Assembly (NCBI RefSeq): GCF_041224415.1
Contig: NZ_JBGFFE010000003.1
Location: forward strand, 62,001-126,000
Direction: 5' to 3'
Source: Clostridium_B lapidicellarium
Lineage (GTDB): Bacteria > Bacillota > Clostridia > Clostridiales > Clostridiaceae
DNA length: 64,000 nucleotides
In this document: piece after piece, positions 1 to 8,540 of the stretch
How the letters are laid out: each line of letters starts with the position of its first letter
Position numbering within the stretch: position 1 is the first letter of the stretch
Notes under the pieces: generated by a model
The model's input: the letters and a program-made list of their open reading frames with translations, nothing else
What the model was told of the DNA's origin: nothing
Databases searched by the model: none
Position numbers and translations under genes: made by a program

Positions 1-1
1 C

Positions 2-523
2 GTTATAAAAAACATAGATGAAGAAAGTAAAAAAATTCATATGGATATAAAATTTTTCAATTCCACATTAGTATTGATGTTCATGCTACTGGATTCAGAG
101 GTGAGTTTCAAAATTATTTCTAAAAATGAGAATGAAGTTTCCAGTATCGTAAGGCAGCTGACTTATTCAAAACCCGAGTGCATTGAAAAAGCCGATTTCA
201 TATTTATATTGGAAGATGCAGACATAATTATGTTAAAAGAGGCACTTGCTTGTGCAAAACCTGGAAATTTAATAAATCCTCATAGATCAGCTACTGTAAT
301 TGTGGAAACTTCTAAAATAAGTAATGAAAAAAAATTTTTGCTTAAGGGACCTGGCATAAAGGATAAAAATTATATGGATCTGCAGCTGAATGGAGTCTGG
401 TTGGACAGTTTACACAATAAAAATGTAGAGTTTCCCATGGGAATAGACATGATTTTTGTAGACAGATATTCGAATATAATATGTCTGCCAAGGACTACAG
501 AAGTTACAAAGAAGGTGGATTAA
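2..523 (+). CDS. phnH: PhnH, C-P lyase core subunit (5' truncated by window edge)
   Basis: PhnH is a subunit of the PhnGHIJ carbon-phosphorus lyase core complex, which attaches phosphonates to the ribose of ATP and then cleaves the C-P bond. The reading frame is open to the left edge (codons from base 2), so the true start lies outside; an ATG at 41 is internal. The best match to E. coli PhnH is the C-terminal block with FPMGID, then a hydrophobic strand, then PRTTEV. About 20-30 residues are missing relative to the usual ~195. It ends one base before the phnI start, so the two are translationally coupled. phnG, normally just upstream, should lie outside the window. Confidence 0.9.
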   Translation, partial: VIKNIDEESKKIHMDIKFFNSTLVLMFMLLDSEVSFKIISKNENEVSSIVRQLTYSKPECIEKADFIFILEDADIIMLKEALACAKPGNLINPHRSATVIVETSKISNEKKFLLKGPGIKDKNYMDLQLNGVWLDSLHNKNVEFPMGIDMIFVDRYSNIICLPRTTEVTKKVD

Positions 524-524
524 T

Positions 525-1649
525 GTGGGATATGTGGCTGTAAAAGGTGGAACTAGGGCTATAGAAGAGTCTATTAGAAGAGTAAAATATGAAAGATTGA
601 AAAAGGGCAGTATTTTAAAAGTCAGCGATATAGAAGCAGGTATGAGGGGACTTATTGATCAGGTAATGTCGGAAAGCAGCCTGTACTCTGAAAAATTGGC
701 GGCTATTGCAATCAAGCAGTCAGAAGGTAATTCTGAAGAGGCGGTATTTTTACTTAGGGCTTACAGATCTACGCTGTCAAGAAAACATTATACAAGGACG
801 GCTGAATCGAAAGACATGCATATAGAAAGAAGAATCTCAGCTAGTTTTAAAGATATACCGGGGGGACAAATTTTAGGAGCATCTCGTGATTATACCCATA
901 GACTTATAGATTTTGATCTTGTCGATGAATCCAAGGGAGAATCCCTGAAATGGCTAAAGAAGTTTGAAAATGATATTTCTTCTAAAGTCCCTCGGGAAAA
1001 TCTTAGGAATTTACCCAAAGTTTTGGATTATTTAAGAGCAGAGGGACTTATCAGGTCCTATAAAAATGATGACAGATCTCCAATTGACATAACCAAGAAG
1101 AGTATAGAATTTCCTACAGAGAGAAGTGAAAGGTTGCAAATTTTAACGAGAGGACAAACAGGAGCAGTTATATCTTTAGGATATGCAGCATTGAGAGGTT
1201 ATGGTTCCAAACACCCTACAGTAGGGGAATTGAGAGTTGGAAATCTTCCGCTGTATGTGAGCAATCCACTGGAAGATTCCTGTGAAGAAGAGGAAGATTT
1301 CTATATAGGGGATATTGTAATAACAGAAGTGGAAATGTTTGTGCCCAAAACAGTGAAGAAAAAAAATGGAAGGCAGGAGTTTGAATTTGGTATAGGTTAT
1401 GGTGCCTGCTATGGCCAGAACGAGACCAAAGCTATGGCTATGGCAATACTTGATCAATGTCTTGAAAACAAAGATACAGTATATCCAACCCAGGATGAGG
1501 AATTTGTATTACTTCACATAGACAGTGTTGAATCCTCGGGATTCATGTCACATTTGAAACTGCCCCATTATGTTACTTTTCAATCAAAATTGGACAGCGT
1601 ACGCAGAACCAAGAGAAAGGAAGGGACAGCAATTGAAGAGAAATTATAA
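525..1649 (+). CDS. phnI: PhnI, C-P lyase core subunit
   Basis: PhnI (374 aa) is the C-P lyase core subunit tied to the nucleosidase step: it displaces adenine of ATP so that the phosphonate joins ribose-5-triphosphate, working with PhnG, PhnH and PhnL. The N-terminus GYVAVKGGTRAIEES matches the E. coli start (YVAVKGGEKAI), and the SLGYAALRGYGSKHPTVGELR block is family-typical. The start is GTG at 525; a second GTG at 534 would give an N-terminus two codons nearer to E. coli. It overlaps phnJ by 17 bases at the 3' end. Confidence 0.93.
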   Translation: MGYVAVKGGTRAIEESIRRVKYERLKKGSILKVSDIEAGMRGLIDQVMSESSLYSEKLAAIAIKQSEGNSEEAVFLLRAYRSTLSRKHYTRTAESKDMHIERRISASFKDIPGGQILGASRDYTHRLIDFDLVDESKGESLKWLKKFENDISSKVPRENLRNLPKVLDYLRAEGLIRSYKNDDRSPIDITKKSIEFPTERSERLQILTRGQTGAVISLGYAALRGYGSKHPTVGELRVGNLPLYVSNPLEDSCEEEEDFYIGDIVITEVEMFVPKTVKKKNGRQEFEFGIGYGACYGQNETKAMAMAILDQCLENKDTVYPTQDEEFVLLHIDSVESSGFMSHLKLPHYVTFQSKLDSVRRTKRKEGTAIEEKL

Positions 1650-2481
1650 TTTTGCTTTCTTTGATGAAAATTCCAAAAGAGAAATTAGAAGAGCTTCCCT
1701 AAAAGCCGTTGCAATTCCCGGTTATCAGGTTCCCTTTGCCTCGAGGGAAATGCCTATAGCCAGAGGATGGGGCACAGGAGGGCTCCAGCTGACTCTATCG
1801 CTAATTGGCAAAAAAGATGTATTGAAGGTTATAGATCAGGGATCAGATGAATCCGTAAATGCTGTAAATATAAAAAAGCTCGTACAGGGTACTACTGGTG
1901 TCAGAATTACAGAAAAAACAGAAGAAGCTACCATAATTCAATCGAGGCACAGAATTCCGGAGGTAAAGCTTAAAAATGGTCAAATATTGGTACTTCAGGT
2001 CCCAATTCCAGAACCTCTTCGATATGTGGAACCCAGTGAATATAAGTCCAAAAGACTTCATGCTGAAAAAGAATACAGCGGTGTTTGGCTCATGTTATTT
2101 GAGCGGATTATGAAGTACGGAGATATGGCTACTGGACCTGACCATCCTGTTGTTGTAAATGACAGATATGTAATGGCCCCAAGTCCTATACCCCGTTTTG
2201 ACAATAGTAAAATGAATTATTCCGAAGCTTTAATTCTTCTGGGGGCAGGAAGGGAAAAAAAGATATATGCGGTGCCGCCCTATACTAAGGTAAGATCTCT
2301 GTGCTTCGAGGATTATCCATTCAAGCCTGAAAATTTTGAAGGCAAAAAATGCAGACTCTGCGGGGCAGCTGATGTATATCTTGATGAATTTATAGACAAA
2401 GAAACCGGTAAAAAATATTATCAATGTAATGATACAAGCTATTGTCTTATGAGAATGAACAGCAAATTGACAGATAATTGA
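1633..2481 (+). CDS. phnJ: PhnJ, radical-SAM C-P lyase
   Basis: PhnJ is the iron-sulfur S-adenosylmethionine enzyme that cleaves the C-P bond of ribose-1-phosphonate-5-phosphate, giving the alkane and 5-phosphoribosyl 1,2-cyclic phosphate. I place the start at TTG 1633, preceded by a GAAAGGAAGGG ribosome site; this gives 282 residues (E. coli 281) beginning near NYNFAFFDE, which aligns with NYNFAYLDE-type starts. The longer frame back to 1570 only re-reads phnI sequence. Four cysteines at about 240, 243, 265 and 271 (C-x2-C-x21-C-x5-C) match the E. coli cluster ligands and the thiyl-radical cysteine. The block RRASLKAVAIPGYQVPF is strongly conserved. Confidence 0.95.
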   Translation: MKRNYNFAFFDENSKREIRRASLKAVAIPGYQVPFASREMPIARGWGTGGLQLTLSLIGKKDVLKVIDQGSDESVNAVNIKKLVQGTTGVRITEKTEEATIIQSRHRIPEVKLKNGQILVLQVPIPEPLRYVEPSEYKSKRLHAEKEYSGVWLMLFERIMKYGDMATGPDHPVVVNDRYVMAPSPIPRFDNSKMNYSEALILLGAGREKKIYAVPPYTKVRSLCFEDYPFKPENFEGKKCRLCGAADVYLDEFIDKETGKKYYQCNDTSYCLMRMNSKLTDN

Positions 2482-2490
2482 GGTGATAAA

Positions 2491-3333
2491 ATGGAACCTT
2501 CGGAAAAACCAATTTTGAAAGTTGTAAATTTAAACAAGCAATTTGGAAATGGATGCAGTAAATGCAGTAATTCAAAGAATAGGCTGGAGAAAAACTTTTG
2601 CCCTGAATGTGGTACAGTGTATGCCTGTCAGGATATCTCCCTTGAGTTGTATAAAGGAGAGATACTCGGTGTCGTAGGAGAAAGCGGCAGTGGAAAATCC
2701 ACTTTACTGGAATGCCTTTATTTTGATAAAGATATCACTTCTGGACAGGCTTATATAAATAACTATAAAAACGGCAGAGTAAATATATTTTCAGAATCCT
2801 CCCAGCAGAAACGATTTATAAAAAACAATATTCTAGGTAAAGTTTATCAAAACCCTGCACAGGGGTTGAGAATGAATTTTTCCTCCATAGGCAATATTGC
2901 CGAGAATTTAATTTCTGCAGGGCATAGAAATGTGAGCAAGATGGAAGAGAGGGGAAGGGAACTTCTGGAGAGAGTCAACATACCGCTTTCAAGAATGAAA
3001 GAAGCTCCTAAAAATTTTTCAGGTGGTATGCAGCAGAGGGTTCAAATTGCCAAGGCACTGTCAAATAATCCTCCTGTCCTGCTGCTGGATGAAATTACTA
3101 CAGGATTGGATTTGTCGGTGCAGGCGAATGTACTTGATTTAATCAAGGAAATCCAAAGAGAGCTTTGTATAAGTATGATTATCGTATCCCATGATCTTGG
3201 TGTTATAAGAATGCTTGCAGACAGGACCGTCGTCATGCTCAATGGAAAAATTATTGAAAAAGGTCTTACAGATCAAATACTTGAAGATCCTCAATCTGAG
3301 TATACACAGCAGTTGGTGTATTCACTTCTGTGA
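2491..3333 (+). CDS. phnK: PhnK, C-P lyase ABC-type ATPase with cysteine insertion
   Basis: PhnK is an ABC-family ATPase that binds the PhnGHIJ core and is needed for phosphonate breakdown rather than transport. Walker A GESGSGKST lies at residues 63-71, the signature FSGGMQQR and the Walker B region LLLDEITTGLDLS follow, and a D-loop histidine is present in VSHDLG. Unlike E. coli PhnK, residues 22-40 carry an insertion with two CxxC pairs (C22, C25, C37, C40), which looks like a zinc or Fe-S knuckle near the nucleotide site. The start is ATG 2491, eight bases after a GAGG ribosome site. It differs from the PhnC importer ATPase by its neighbours and its closeness to PhnK. Confidence 0.92.
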   Translation: MEPSEKPILKVVNLNKQFGNGCSKCSNSKNRLEKNFCPECGTVYACQDISLELYKGEILGVVGESGSGKSTLLECLYFDKDITSGQAYINNYKNGRVNIFSESSQQKRFIKNNILGKVYQNPAQGLRMNFSSIGNIAENLISAGHRNVSKMEERGRELLERVNIPLSRMKEAPKNFSGGMQQRVQIAKALSNNPPVLLLDEITTGLDLSVQANVLDLIKEIQRELCISMIIVSHDLGVIRMLADRTVVMLNGKIIEKGLTDQILEDPQSEYTQQLVYSLL

Positions 3334-3372
3334 CAAATTCGACATTTTGGGATCTAAAGAGGAGGATAAGCA

Positions 3373-4548
3373 GTGTACCTAATTAGAAATGGAAAAATAA
3401 TAACTGAAAATGAAATATTAACGGGATATGATCTCATAATCAAAGATGATTTAATTGCAGAAATTAAAAAAGATGAAGAAATCAAAAAACATGATTTTAA
3501 AGAGACAATTGATGCCAAAGGCGGTTTTATAGCTCCTGGATTCATTGATGTGCATTCAGATTACATTGAGACCATGTCTGCACCTAGGCCTACTTCAATT
3601 ATGGATTTTTCCATAAGCCTAAGGGAAGAGGAAAAGATTTTAATAAATGAAGGTATAACAACTATGTTTCATTCAATTACCATGGATAAGAATGAATTGA
3701 AAAACATGCCTATAAGAGATCCTAAAAATGTGGAGAAAATAATCAACACCATTGACAGGATACACGGCAGCAAACATCTTATCAGGCACCGCTTTCATGC
3801 AAGAATTGAAATAGACGATGTAGGCGAGGTAGATAATATAAAAGAGTATATTAAAAATGATAAAGTACAGCTGATTTCCTTTATGGATCACACTCCGGGA
3901 CAAGGAGAATACAGGGATCTGGAGATATACAAAAAAGCACTTAAATCCAACAGAGGACTGTCGGATGAGAAAATAGAGAATATAATCGAAGACAGCAAGC
4001 ATAAAGAAAAGATAACGGACAAAGCCATAAAGGAAATTGCCGGCCTGGCTGTAAGAAAAAATATTCCAATTGCATCCCATGATGACGACAGTATTGAAAA
4101 ATTAAAAATTGTTAGAGATTATGGTGCCAAGATAAGTGAATTTCCTGTAACCCTAGAAGTCGCAAAATCTGCTAAAAATATGGGAATGTATACAGTGGCG
4201 GGAGCGCCAAATGTACTCCTTGGTAGATCCCATGCAGGAAATCTATGTGCAATAGAGGCAATAAAAAAAGACTATATCGACATACTCTGCAGTGACTACT
4301 ATCCAGCAGCCATGCTTCATGCAGTATTTCTCCTCAACGGTAAATATGACATGGATTTAAGCAAAATGTTCAATATGGTTACAATAAATCCGGCAAAAGC
4401 AGTAAATATTGATAACACCGTAGGCTCGATAAAAGAAGGCAAAAAAGCTGACGTAATTATAATAGAAAAGTTAAATAATAAATTCCCGGTTATTACATCA
4501 GCTTTTGTTGATGGAAAATTAATTTCAAGGACCAATTATTGCTTATGA
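3373..4548 (+). CDS. phnM: PhnM, RPnTP hydrolase (amidohydrolase family)
   Basis: PhnM removes pyrophosphate from alpha-D-ribose-1-phosphonate-5-triphosphate before PhnJ acts. It is an amidohydrolase-superfamily protein: PGFIDVHSDYIE holds the first metal-binding H-x-D-type motif, IASHDDDS and AGAPNVLLGRSHAGN supply further ligands, and ILCSDYYPAAML carries the late aspartate. Length 391 compares with 378 in E. coli. The start is GTG 3373, supported by a strong AGAGGAGG site ending about 7 bases upstream; a 39-base gap follows phnK. The 3' end overlaps the next gene by four bases (ATGA), so they are co-translated. Confidence 0.93.
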   Translation: MYLIRNGKIITENEILTGYDLIIKDDLIAEIKKDEEIKKHDFKETIDAKGGFIAPGFIDVHSDYIETMSAPRPTSIMDFSISLREEEKILINEGITTMFHSITMDKNELKNMPIRDPKNVEKIINTIDRIHGSKHLIRHRFHARIEIDDVGEVDNIKEYIKNDKVQLISFMDHTPGQGEYRDLEIYKKALKSNRGLSDEKIENIIEDSKHKEKITDKAIKEIAGLAVRKNIPIASHDDDSIEKLKIVRDYGAKISEFPVTLEVAKSAKNMGMYTVAGAPNVLLGRSHAGNLCAIEAIKKDYIDILCSDYYPAAMLHAVFLLNGKYDMDLSKMFNMVTINPAKAVNIDNTVGSIKEGKKADVIIIEKLNNKFPVITSAFVDGKLISRTNYCL

Positions 4549-5174
4549 ATGCTGATGGGAAAGTGTTATCCAGAAAACCGGTTATAGGCAGGGACTGTAA
4601 AATAGTAAATTCAAAACTGGGTGAATTTACAAAAGTGGGTATTTTAAATTTTTATGAGAATGTGATTCTCGGTGATTATTCTTATACAGGTCAATTTTGT
4701 TTTCTGCAAAACACTGAAGTAGGTAAGTTTGTCAACATTGCTGCCATGGTGAGAATTGGGCCTACAAATCATCCTATGGAAAGACCGACCCTGCATCATT
4801 TCACCTACAGGAGGAAAATATACGGTTTTGACGAAAAAGATGATGAAGAATTTTTCCGAAGAAGGGAAAGCAAAAAAGTATACATTGGAAATGATGTCTG
4901 GATAGGCCATGGTGCTATTGTCATGCCGGATGTAACTGTTGGAGATGGAGCTGTGGTTGGAAGTGGTGCTGTAGTGACAAAAAATGTTGAACCCTATACT
5001 ATAGTGGCAGGCGTACCTGCAAAAGTGATCAGAAAAAGATTCAATGAGGACGTTGTTTTAAAACTTCAGAGCATCAAATGGTGGAATTGGAGCTACGAGA
5101 AAATAAAAGAAAATTTCAATGACTTTTTATTGAATATAGATGATTTTGTGAAGAAGCATTATAAAGGAAGGTAA
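4545..5174 (+). CDS. Hexapeptide-repeat acetyltransferase of phosphonate operons
   Basis: This is a left-handed beta-helix (hexapeptide repeat) acyltransferase of the type found inside C-P lyase operons and annotated as phosphonate metabolism transferase. The hexapeptide pattern is plain from about residue 100 (VYIGNDVWIGHGAIVMPDV, then VGDGAVVGSGAVVTKNV), ending in IVAGVPAKVIRKRF, the usual CoA-transferase tail. I use ATG 4545, overlapping the phnM stop as ATGA, rather than a TTG six bases earlier. The role is not proven; by analogy with PhnO it may acetylate aminoalkylphosphonates, but PhnO itself is an unrelated GNAT protein, so that is inference from location. Confidence 0.8.
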   Translation: MNADGKVLSRKPVIGRDCKIVNSKLGEFTKVGILNFYENVILGDYSYTGQFCFLQNTEVGKFVNIAAMVRIGPTNHPMERPTLHHFTYRRKIYGFDEKDDEEFFRRRESKKVYIGNDVWIGHGAIVMPDVTVGDGAVVGSGAVVTKNVEPYTIVAGVPAKVIRKRFNEDVVLKLQSIKWWNWSYEKIKENFNDFLLNIDDFVKKHYKGR

Positions 5175-5178
5175 TATT

Positions 5179-5874
5179 ATGGAGCAGCTACTGAAAATAG
5201 AAAATTTATGCAAAACTTTTACCATACACAGCCTGAGGAAACATATAAGTGCATCAAAGAATATCAACATATCTTTAAACAAGGGGGAGTTCATAGGAAT
5301 TACAGGCAGAAGTGGAAGTGGTAAGTCCACAATACTTAAATGCATTTACAGAACTTATCTGGCCAATGAAGGAAACATATGGTACAATTCAAAAAAATTT
5401 GGACTAGTTGATATTTTAAGTATATCTGAAAGACAGATGATATATTTGAGAAAATATGAAATGGGATATGTATCCCAGTTTCTCAACAGTATGCCAAGAA
5501 CCATAGCCAGGGATCTTGTGGAACATTCCGTCTTGGAAATGGGTTTTAGCAAAGAATACGCTTCAAAAGAAGCCGATAAAATACTTGAACATTTTGAACT
5601 TGACAGGGAACTTTGGGACAGCTATCCGAATAATTTCTCAGGTGGTGAAAAATTGCGTCTAAACATAGCTATGGCTATGGTCAAGCATCCCCGGTTATTA
5701 CTTTTGGATGAACCTACCGCAAGCTTGGATAATTATTCTAAAGAAAGGGTAAAAGAGCTTTTAAATCAGCTGAAATCTGAAGGAACTACGATGATAGGAA
5801 TATTTCATGACATTGATTTTATGGATGGGGTTTGTGACAGAGAATATAATATGGAGGCGGGTGAACTCATATGA
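5179..5874 (+). CDS. phnL: PhnL, C-P lyase ABC-type ATPase
   Basis: PhnL is the second ABC-type ATPase of the C-P lyase machinery; it works with PhnGHI in joining ATP and phosphonate and can sit on the PhnK-bound core. Walker A GRSGSGKST, signature FSGGEKLRLNIA and Walker B LLLLDEPTASLD are present, with a histidine switch in IFHDIDF. At 231 residues it fits PhnL (226 in E. coli) and lacks the C-terminal extension of importer ATPases. The order M-transferase-L differs from the E. coli order K-L-M. The start ATG 5179 has GGAAGG upstream, and the 3' end overlaps the next gene by four bases. Confidence 0.92.
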   Translation: MEQLLKIENLCKTFTIHSLRKHISASKNINISLNKGEFIGITGRSGSGKSTILKCIYRTYLANEGNIWYNSKKFGLVDILSISERQMIYLRKYEMGYVSQFLNSMPRTIARDLVEHSVLEMGFSKEYASKEADKILEHFELDRELWDSYPNNFSGGEKLRLNIAMAMVKHPRLLLLDEPTASLDNYSKERVKELLNQLKSEGTTMIGIFHDIDFMDGVCDREYNMEAGELI

Positions 5875-7511
5875 AGGCAGATTTTCACATTCATACTGAT
5901 ATTTCAGATGGCTGCAGCAGCATTGAAGAAATATTGAACATGGCCAGAGAAAGTGGACTGACCCATGTAGCAATAACAAATCATGACACTGTAGAAGGCC
6001 TGGGAAAAGCTGTAGATCTGGGAATACGGGAGGGTATAAAGGTCATTCCGGGAATTGAAATCTCCGGGTTCGATTTTCAAAAGAACAAGAAAGCCCATAT
6101 TTTAGGATTTAATTTCGATCTTCAAGGTAAAAACATAAAGAAATTATGTAATCCCATTTTGGAAAGAAGAAACGCCAATTCCATTTCACAGATAAGTACA
6201 CTGATAGACGCCGGCTATAAAATAAGTATTAAAAATATAATAGGCAGGGCGAGAAACAGCCGGGTTATATACAAGCAGCATATAATGGAGGAACTGATAG
6301 AGAGAGGTTACACAGATGAAATATATTCCGATTTATACAGAAAACTATTTAAGGGTAAAGGTATATGCAGCAGGGATATAATCTATGTGGATGCAGTGGA
6401 TGCGGTCAGAGCCATAAAGTCGGATGGCGGCACAGCTGTTTTGGCACATCCAGGGCAGTTCGATTCGTACGACATGATTGACAAACTGTGTAGGGCCGGC
6501 CTGGATGGTCTGGAACTTAATCATGAAGCCAACAGCAGTGAGGATATGGAGAAAATTAAGAGATACAGCAAAAAATATGATCTTATTCTCACAGGCGGAA
6601 GTGATTTTCATGGGAAATATGGTTCCGGTATAAAATTAGGCAGCATAACTTCCCCAAAAGAAGCAATATATTCTTTCGACAAAGATATAAAAAAAGGTGA
6701 AAACGGACCTGAAGAAATAGAAAATTTTATTAAATCAATTGTGAGGGAAGCAGGCGATTTTGTCAAAAATTCTGTATCCGATAACTTCAATCTAAAATTA
6801 AAAAATAATGACTGCAGGGATTTAGTCACAAAATATGATTTGAAAATTGAGAAATTTCTGGTAAAAAAAATTGCCGAAAAATATCCCGACCACAGCTTTA
6901 TAACTGAAGAAAAAACCTCTGAAAAACAATTTTTTTCAGAATATACCTGGATAATAGATCCCATTGATGGAACCACAAATTTTGTGAGTTTCCATGAAAA
7001 TTTTTCAATATCCGTGGCACTTTACAGAAATAAGAAACCTTTCATAGGTGTTGTCTATGATGTTATGAAAGATATCATGTATTCGGCGATTTCAGGCAGG
7101 GAGGCTGCTTTAAATGGAAAAATAATTACGAAAAAAGCAGATAGAAATCCTGTGCTGCAGGATTCAGTTATAGATTTCAGTTTAAATACAATTACATTTT
7201 TGAAAAATAAAAAAATAGATTTGACAAAAATCAATGACAGTATAAGGGGGCACAGAGCTTTTGGTTCTGCATCCCTGTCCATATGTAAAATTGCCATGGG
7301 GGAACTTCAGGGATATATTTCTGCAAAACTTAGAATATGGGATTTTGCCGCAGCTGCCATTTTTCTAAAAGCACTTGGCGGATGCTGCCAATATTTTAGT
7401 TATGGGAACAATAATAAATTCGTCTTTATAGCAGCTGAAAGCAAACCTATTGAAGATGAATTATTGAGTAAGACAAATATAAAAAATTTAAGGAGTGTTA
7501 AATCATGTTAA
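5871..7511 (+). CDS. PHP phosphoesterase / inositol-monophosphatase-family fusion in C-P lyase operon
   Basis: A 546-residue two-domain protein. Residues 1-275 are a PHP-family metal phosphoesterase: ligands visible are H6, H8, H38-D39, E63, H76, H193 and D245-H247. Residues 285-540 are an inositol-monophosphatase-like phosphatase: E346-E347, the DPIDGTT block at 363-369 and W490-D491 match the three metal sites. C-P lyase yields 5-phosphoribosyl 1,2-cyclic phosphate, opened in E. coli by PhnP (a beta-lactamase fold). A PHP enzyme of other C-P lyase operons (PhnPP, recalled from Eggerthella) has been reported to hydrolyse this compound. I infer that this fusion opens the cyclic ester and removes a phosphate, giving ribose 5-phosphate. 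It overlaps phnL by four and phnD by seven bases. Confidence 0.85.
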   Translation: MKADFHIHTDISDGCSSIEEILNMARESGLTHVAITNHDTVEGLGKAVDLGIREGIKVIPGIEISGFDFQKNKKAHILGFNFDLQGKNIKKLCNPILERRNANSISQISTLIDAGYKISIKNIIGRARNSRVIYKQHIMEELIERGYTDEIYSDLYRKLFKGKGICSRDIIYVDAVDAVRAIKSDGGTAVLAHPGQFDSYDMIDKLCRAGLDGLELNHEANSSEDMEKIKRYSKKYDLILTGGSDFHGKYGSGIKLGSITSPKEAIYSFDKDIKKGENGPEEIENFIKSIVREAGDFVKNSVSDNFNLKLKNNDCRDLVTKYDLKIEKFLVKKIAEKYPDHSFITEEKTSEKQFFSEYTWIIDPIDGTTNFVSFHENFSISVALYRNKKPFIGVVYDVMKDIMYSAISGREAALNGKIITKKADRNPVLQDSVIDFSLNTITFLKNKKIDLTKINDSIRGHRAFGSASLSICKIAMGELQGYISAKLRIWDFAAAAIFLKALGGCCQYFSYGNNNKFVFIAAESKPIEDELLSKTNIKNLRSVKSC

Positions 7512-8437
7512 AAAAAATTCTGCCCATTATTATGACGATAATGATTGTCTTTTCTATTGCAGGCTGTTCCTCACAATCTAAAACTTCTCAAAACAAGGTA
7601 AAAAAACCTGACAAAATAGTTATAGCTTATCTTCCCAATGAAGCTACATCTCAACTTACAGAATATCGTCATGCCATCCAGAAAGACATGGAAAAGGCAT
7701 TGGGAGTGAAAGTTCAAGAATACCTCTGCAGTGATTACAATGCAGCCATAGAGGGCATGAGAACCGGGAAAGTGGATATTGCCAATTTTGGACCGCTATC
7801 CTATGTCCAGGCACATAAAAGATCTAAGGCAGTGCCTCTGGTAGTCCCGGCTTTAAATTCAGATAAAAGCAAGGCAGGATACTATTCTTACCTTATTACC
7901 CAGTCAAACAACAATTCAATAAATTCAATACAGGATTTAAAGGGAAAGAGCTTTGCATTTGTGGATCCGGATTCAACTTCCGGTAATTTGGTTCCTTCAA
8001 AAGCTATAATCGATACACTCAAGGATCAGAATTTAACTATTGATGCCCTACATACCAATGGAAAATTTTTTAAGTCGGTTACTTATTCAGGAGCCCATCA
8101 AAATGGATTATTATCAGTAGCAAAAGGTGATATCGATGCTGCTCCCTGTGCTTCAGACACCTTTGATCTGGAAATTCAAAAGGGTGATGTAGACAAAAAT
8201 AAGATAAAAATCATATACAAATCTCCTATAATTCCGGGTTCACCTGTAGCAATAAGGGGAGACCTGGATCCAAACTTCATAAAAAGTGTAAAAAACTTTT
8301 ATCTGAAATATGACAATGATTCCTATTTCAAAAATTTTGTTGGAGAAAAAGAGGGACAAAAAATTCGTTATGTATCTGCAGAAAACTCCGATTACAAATA
8401 TATAAATGATCTGGCAACTAAATTTGGACTTAATTAA
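7505..8437 (+). CDS. phnD: PhnD, phosphonate-binding lipoprotein
   Basis: This is the extracytoplasmic solute-binding protein of the phosphonate ABC importer. Residues 1-21 are a lipoprotein signal: KK, a hydrophobic stretch and the lipobox SIAGC with C21 as the lipidated cysteine. The mature part has the phosphate/phosphonate-binding (PBP2, PhnD/SsuA-like) pattern, including IVIAYLPNEA, DIANFGPLSYVQAHKRS and GKSFAFVDPDSTSGNLVP. The start ATG 7505 has AAGGAG ten bases upstream and overlaps the previous gene. It is followed by a 103-base gap before phnC, the widest in this operon. Confidence 0.93.
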   Translation: MLKKILPIIMTIMIVFSIAGCSSQSKTSQNKVKKPDKIVIAYLPNEATSQLTEYRHAIQKDMEKALGVKVQEYLCSDYNAAIEGMRTGKVDIANFGPLSYVQAHKRSKAVPLVVPALNSDKSKAGYYSYLITQSNNNSINSIQDLKGKSFAFVDPDSTSGNLVPSKAIIDTLKDQNLTIDALHTNGKFFKSVTYSGAHQNGLLSVAKGDIDAAPCASDTFDLEIQKGDVDKNKIKIIYKSPIIPGSPVAIRGDLDPNFIKSVKNFYLKYDNDSYFKNFVGEKEGQKIRYVSAENSDYKYINDLATKFGLN

Positions 8438-8540
8438 TGAAACTTGCATTGGTGAAGAGACCCTTTTAAAAGTAAAAATAAAGAATAAATGCCTTTTAAG
8501 ACGGCCTCTTTTTTAATTATTATTATGGAGATGATTTGAT

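Noticed and set aside
1176..1457. Minus-strand frame of 93 codons inside phnI
   Set aside because: Antisense shadow of a well-supported gene, with no ribosome site or motif.
1570..1632. N-terminal extension of PhnJ from ATG 1570
   Set aside because: It re-reads phnI in another frame; homology starts at about 1633 where a ribosome site precedes TTG.
8440..8525. Possible terminator between phnD and phnC
   Set aside because: The only complementary arms are imperfect and about 40 bases apart, so the stem is too weak to score.
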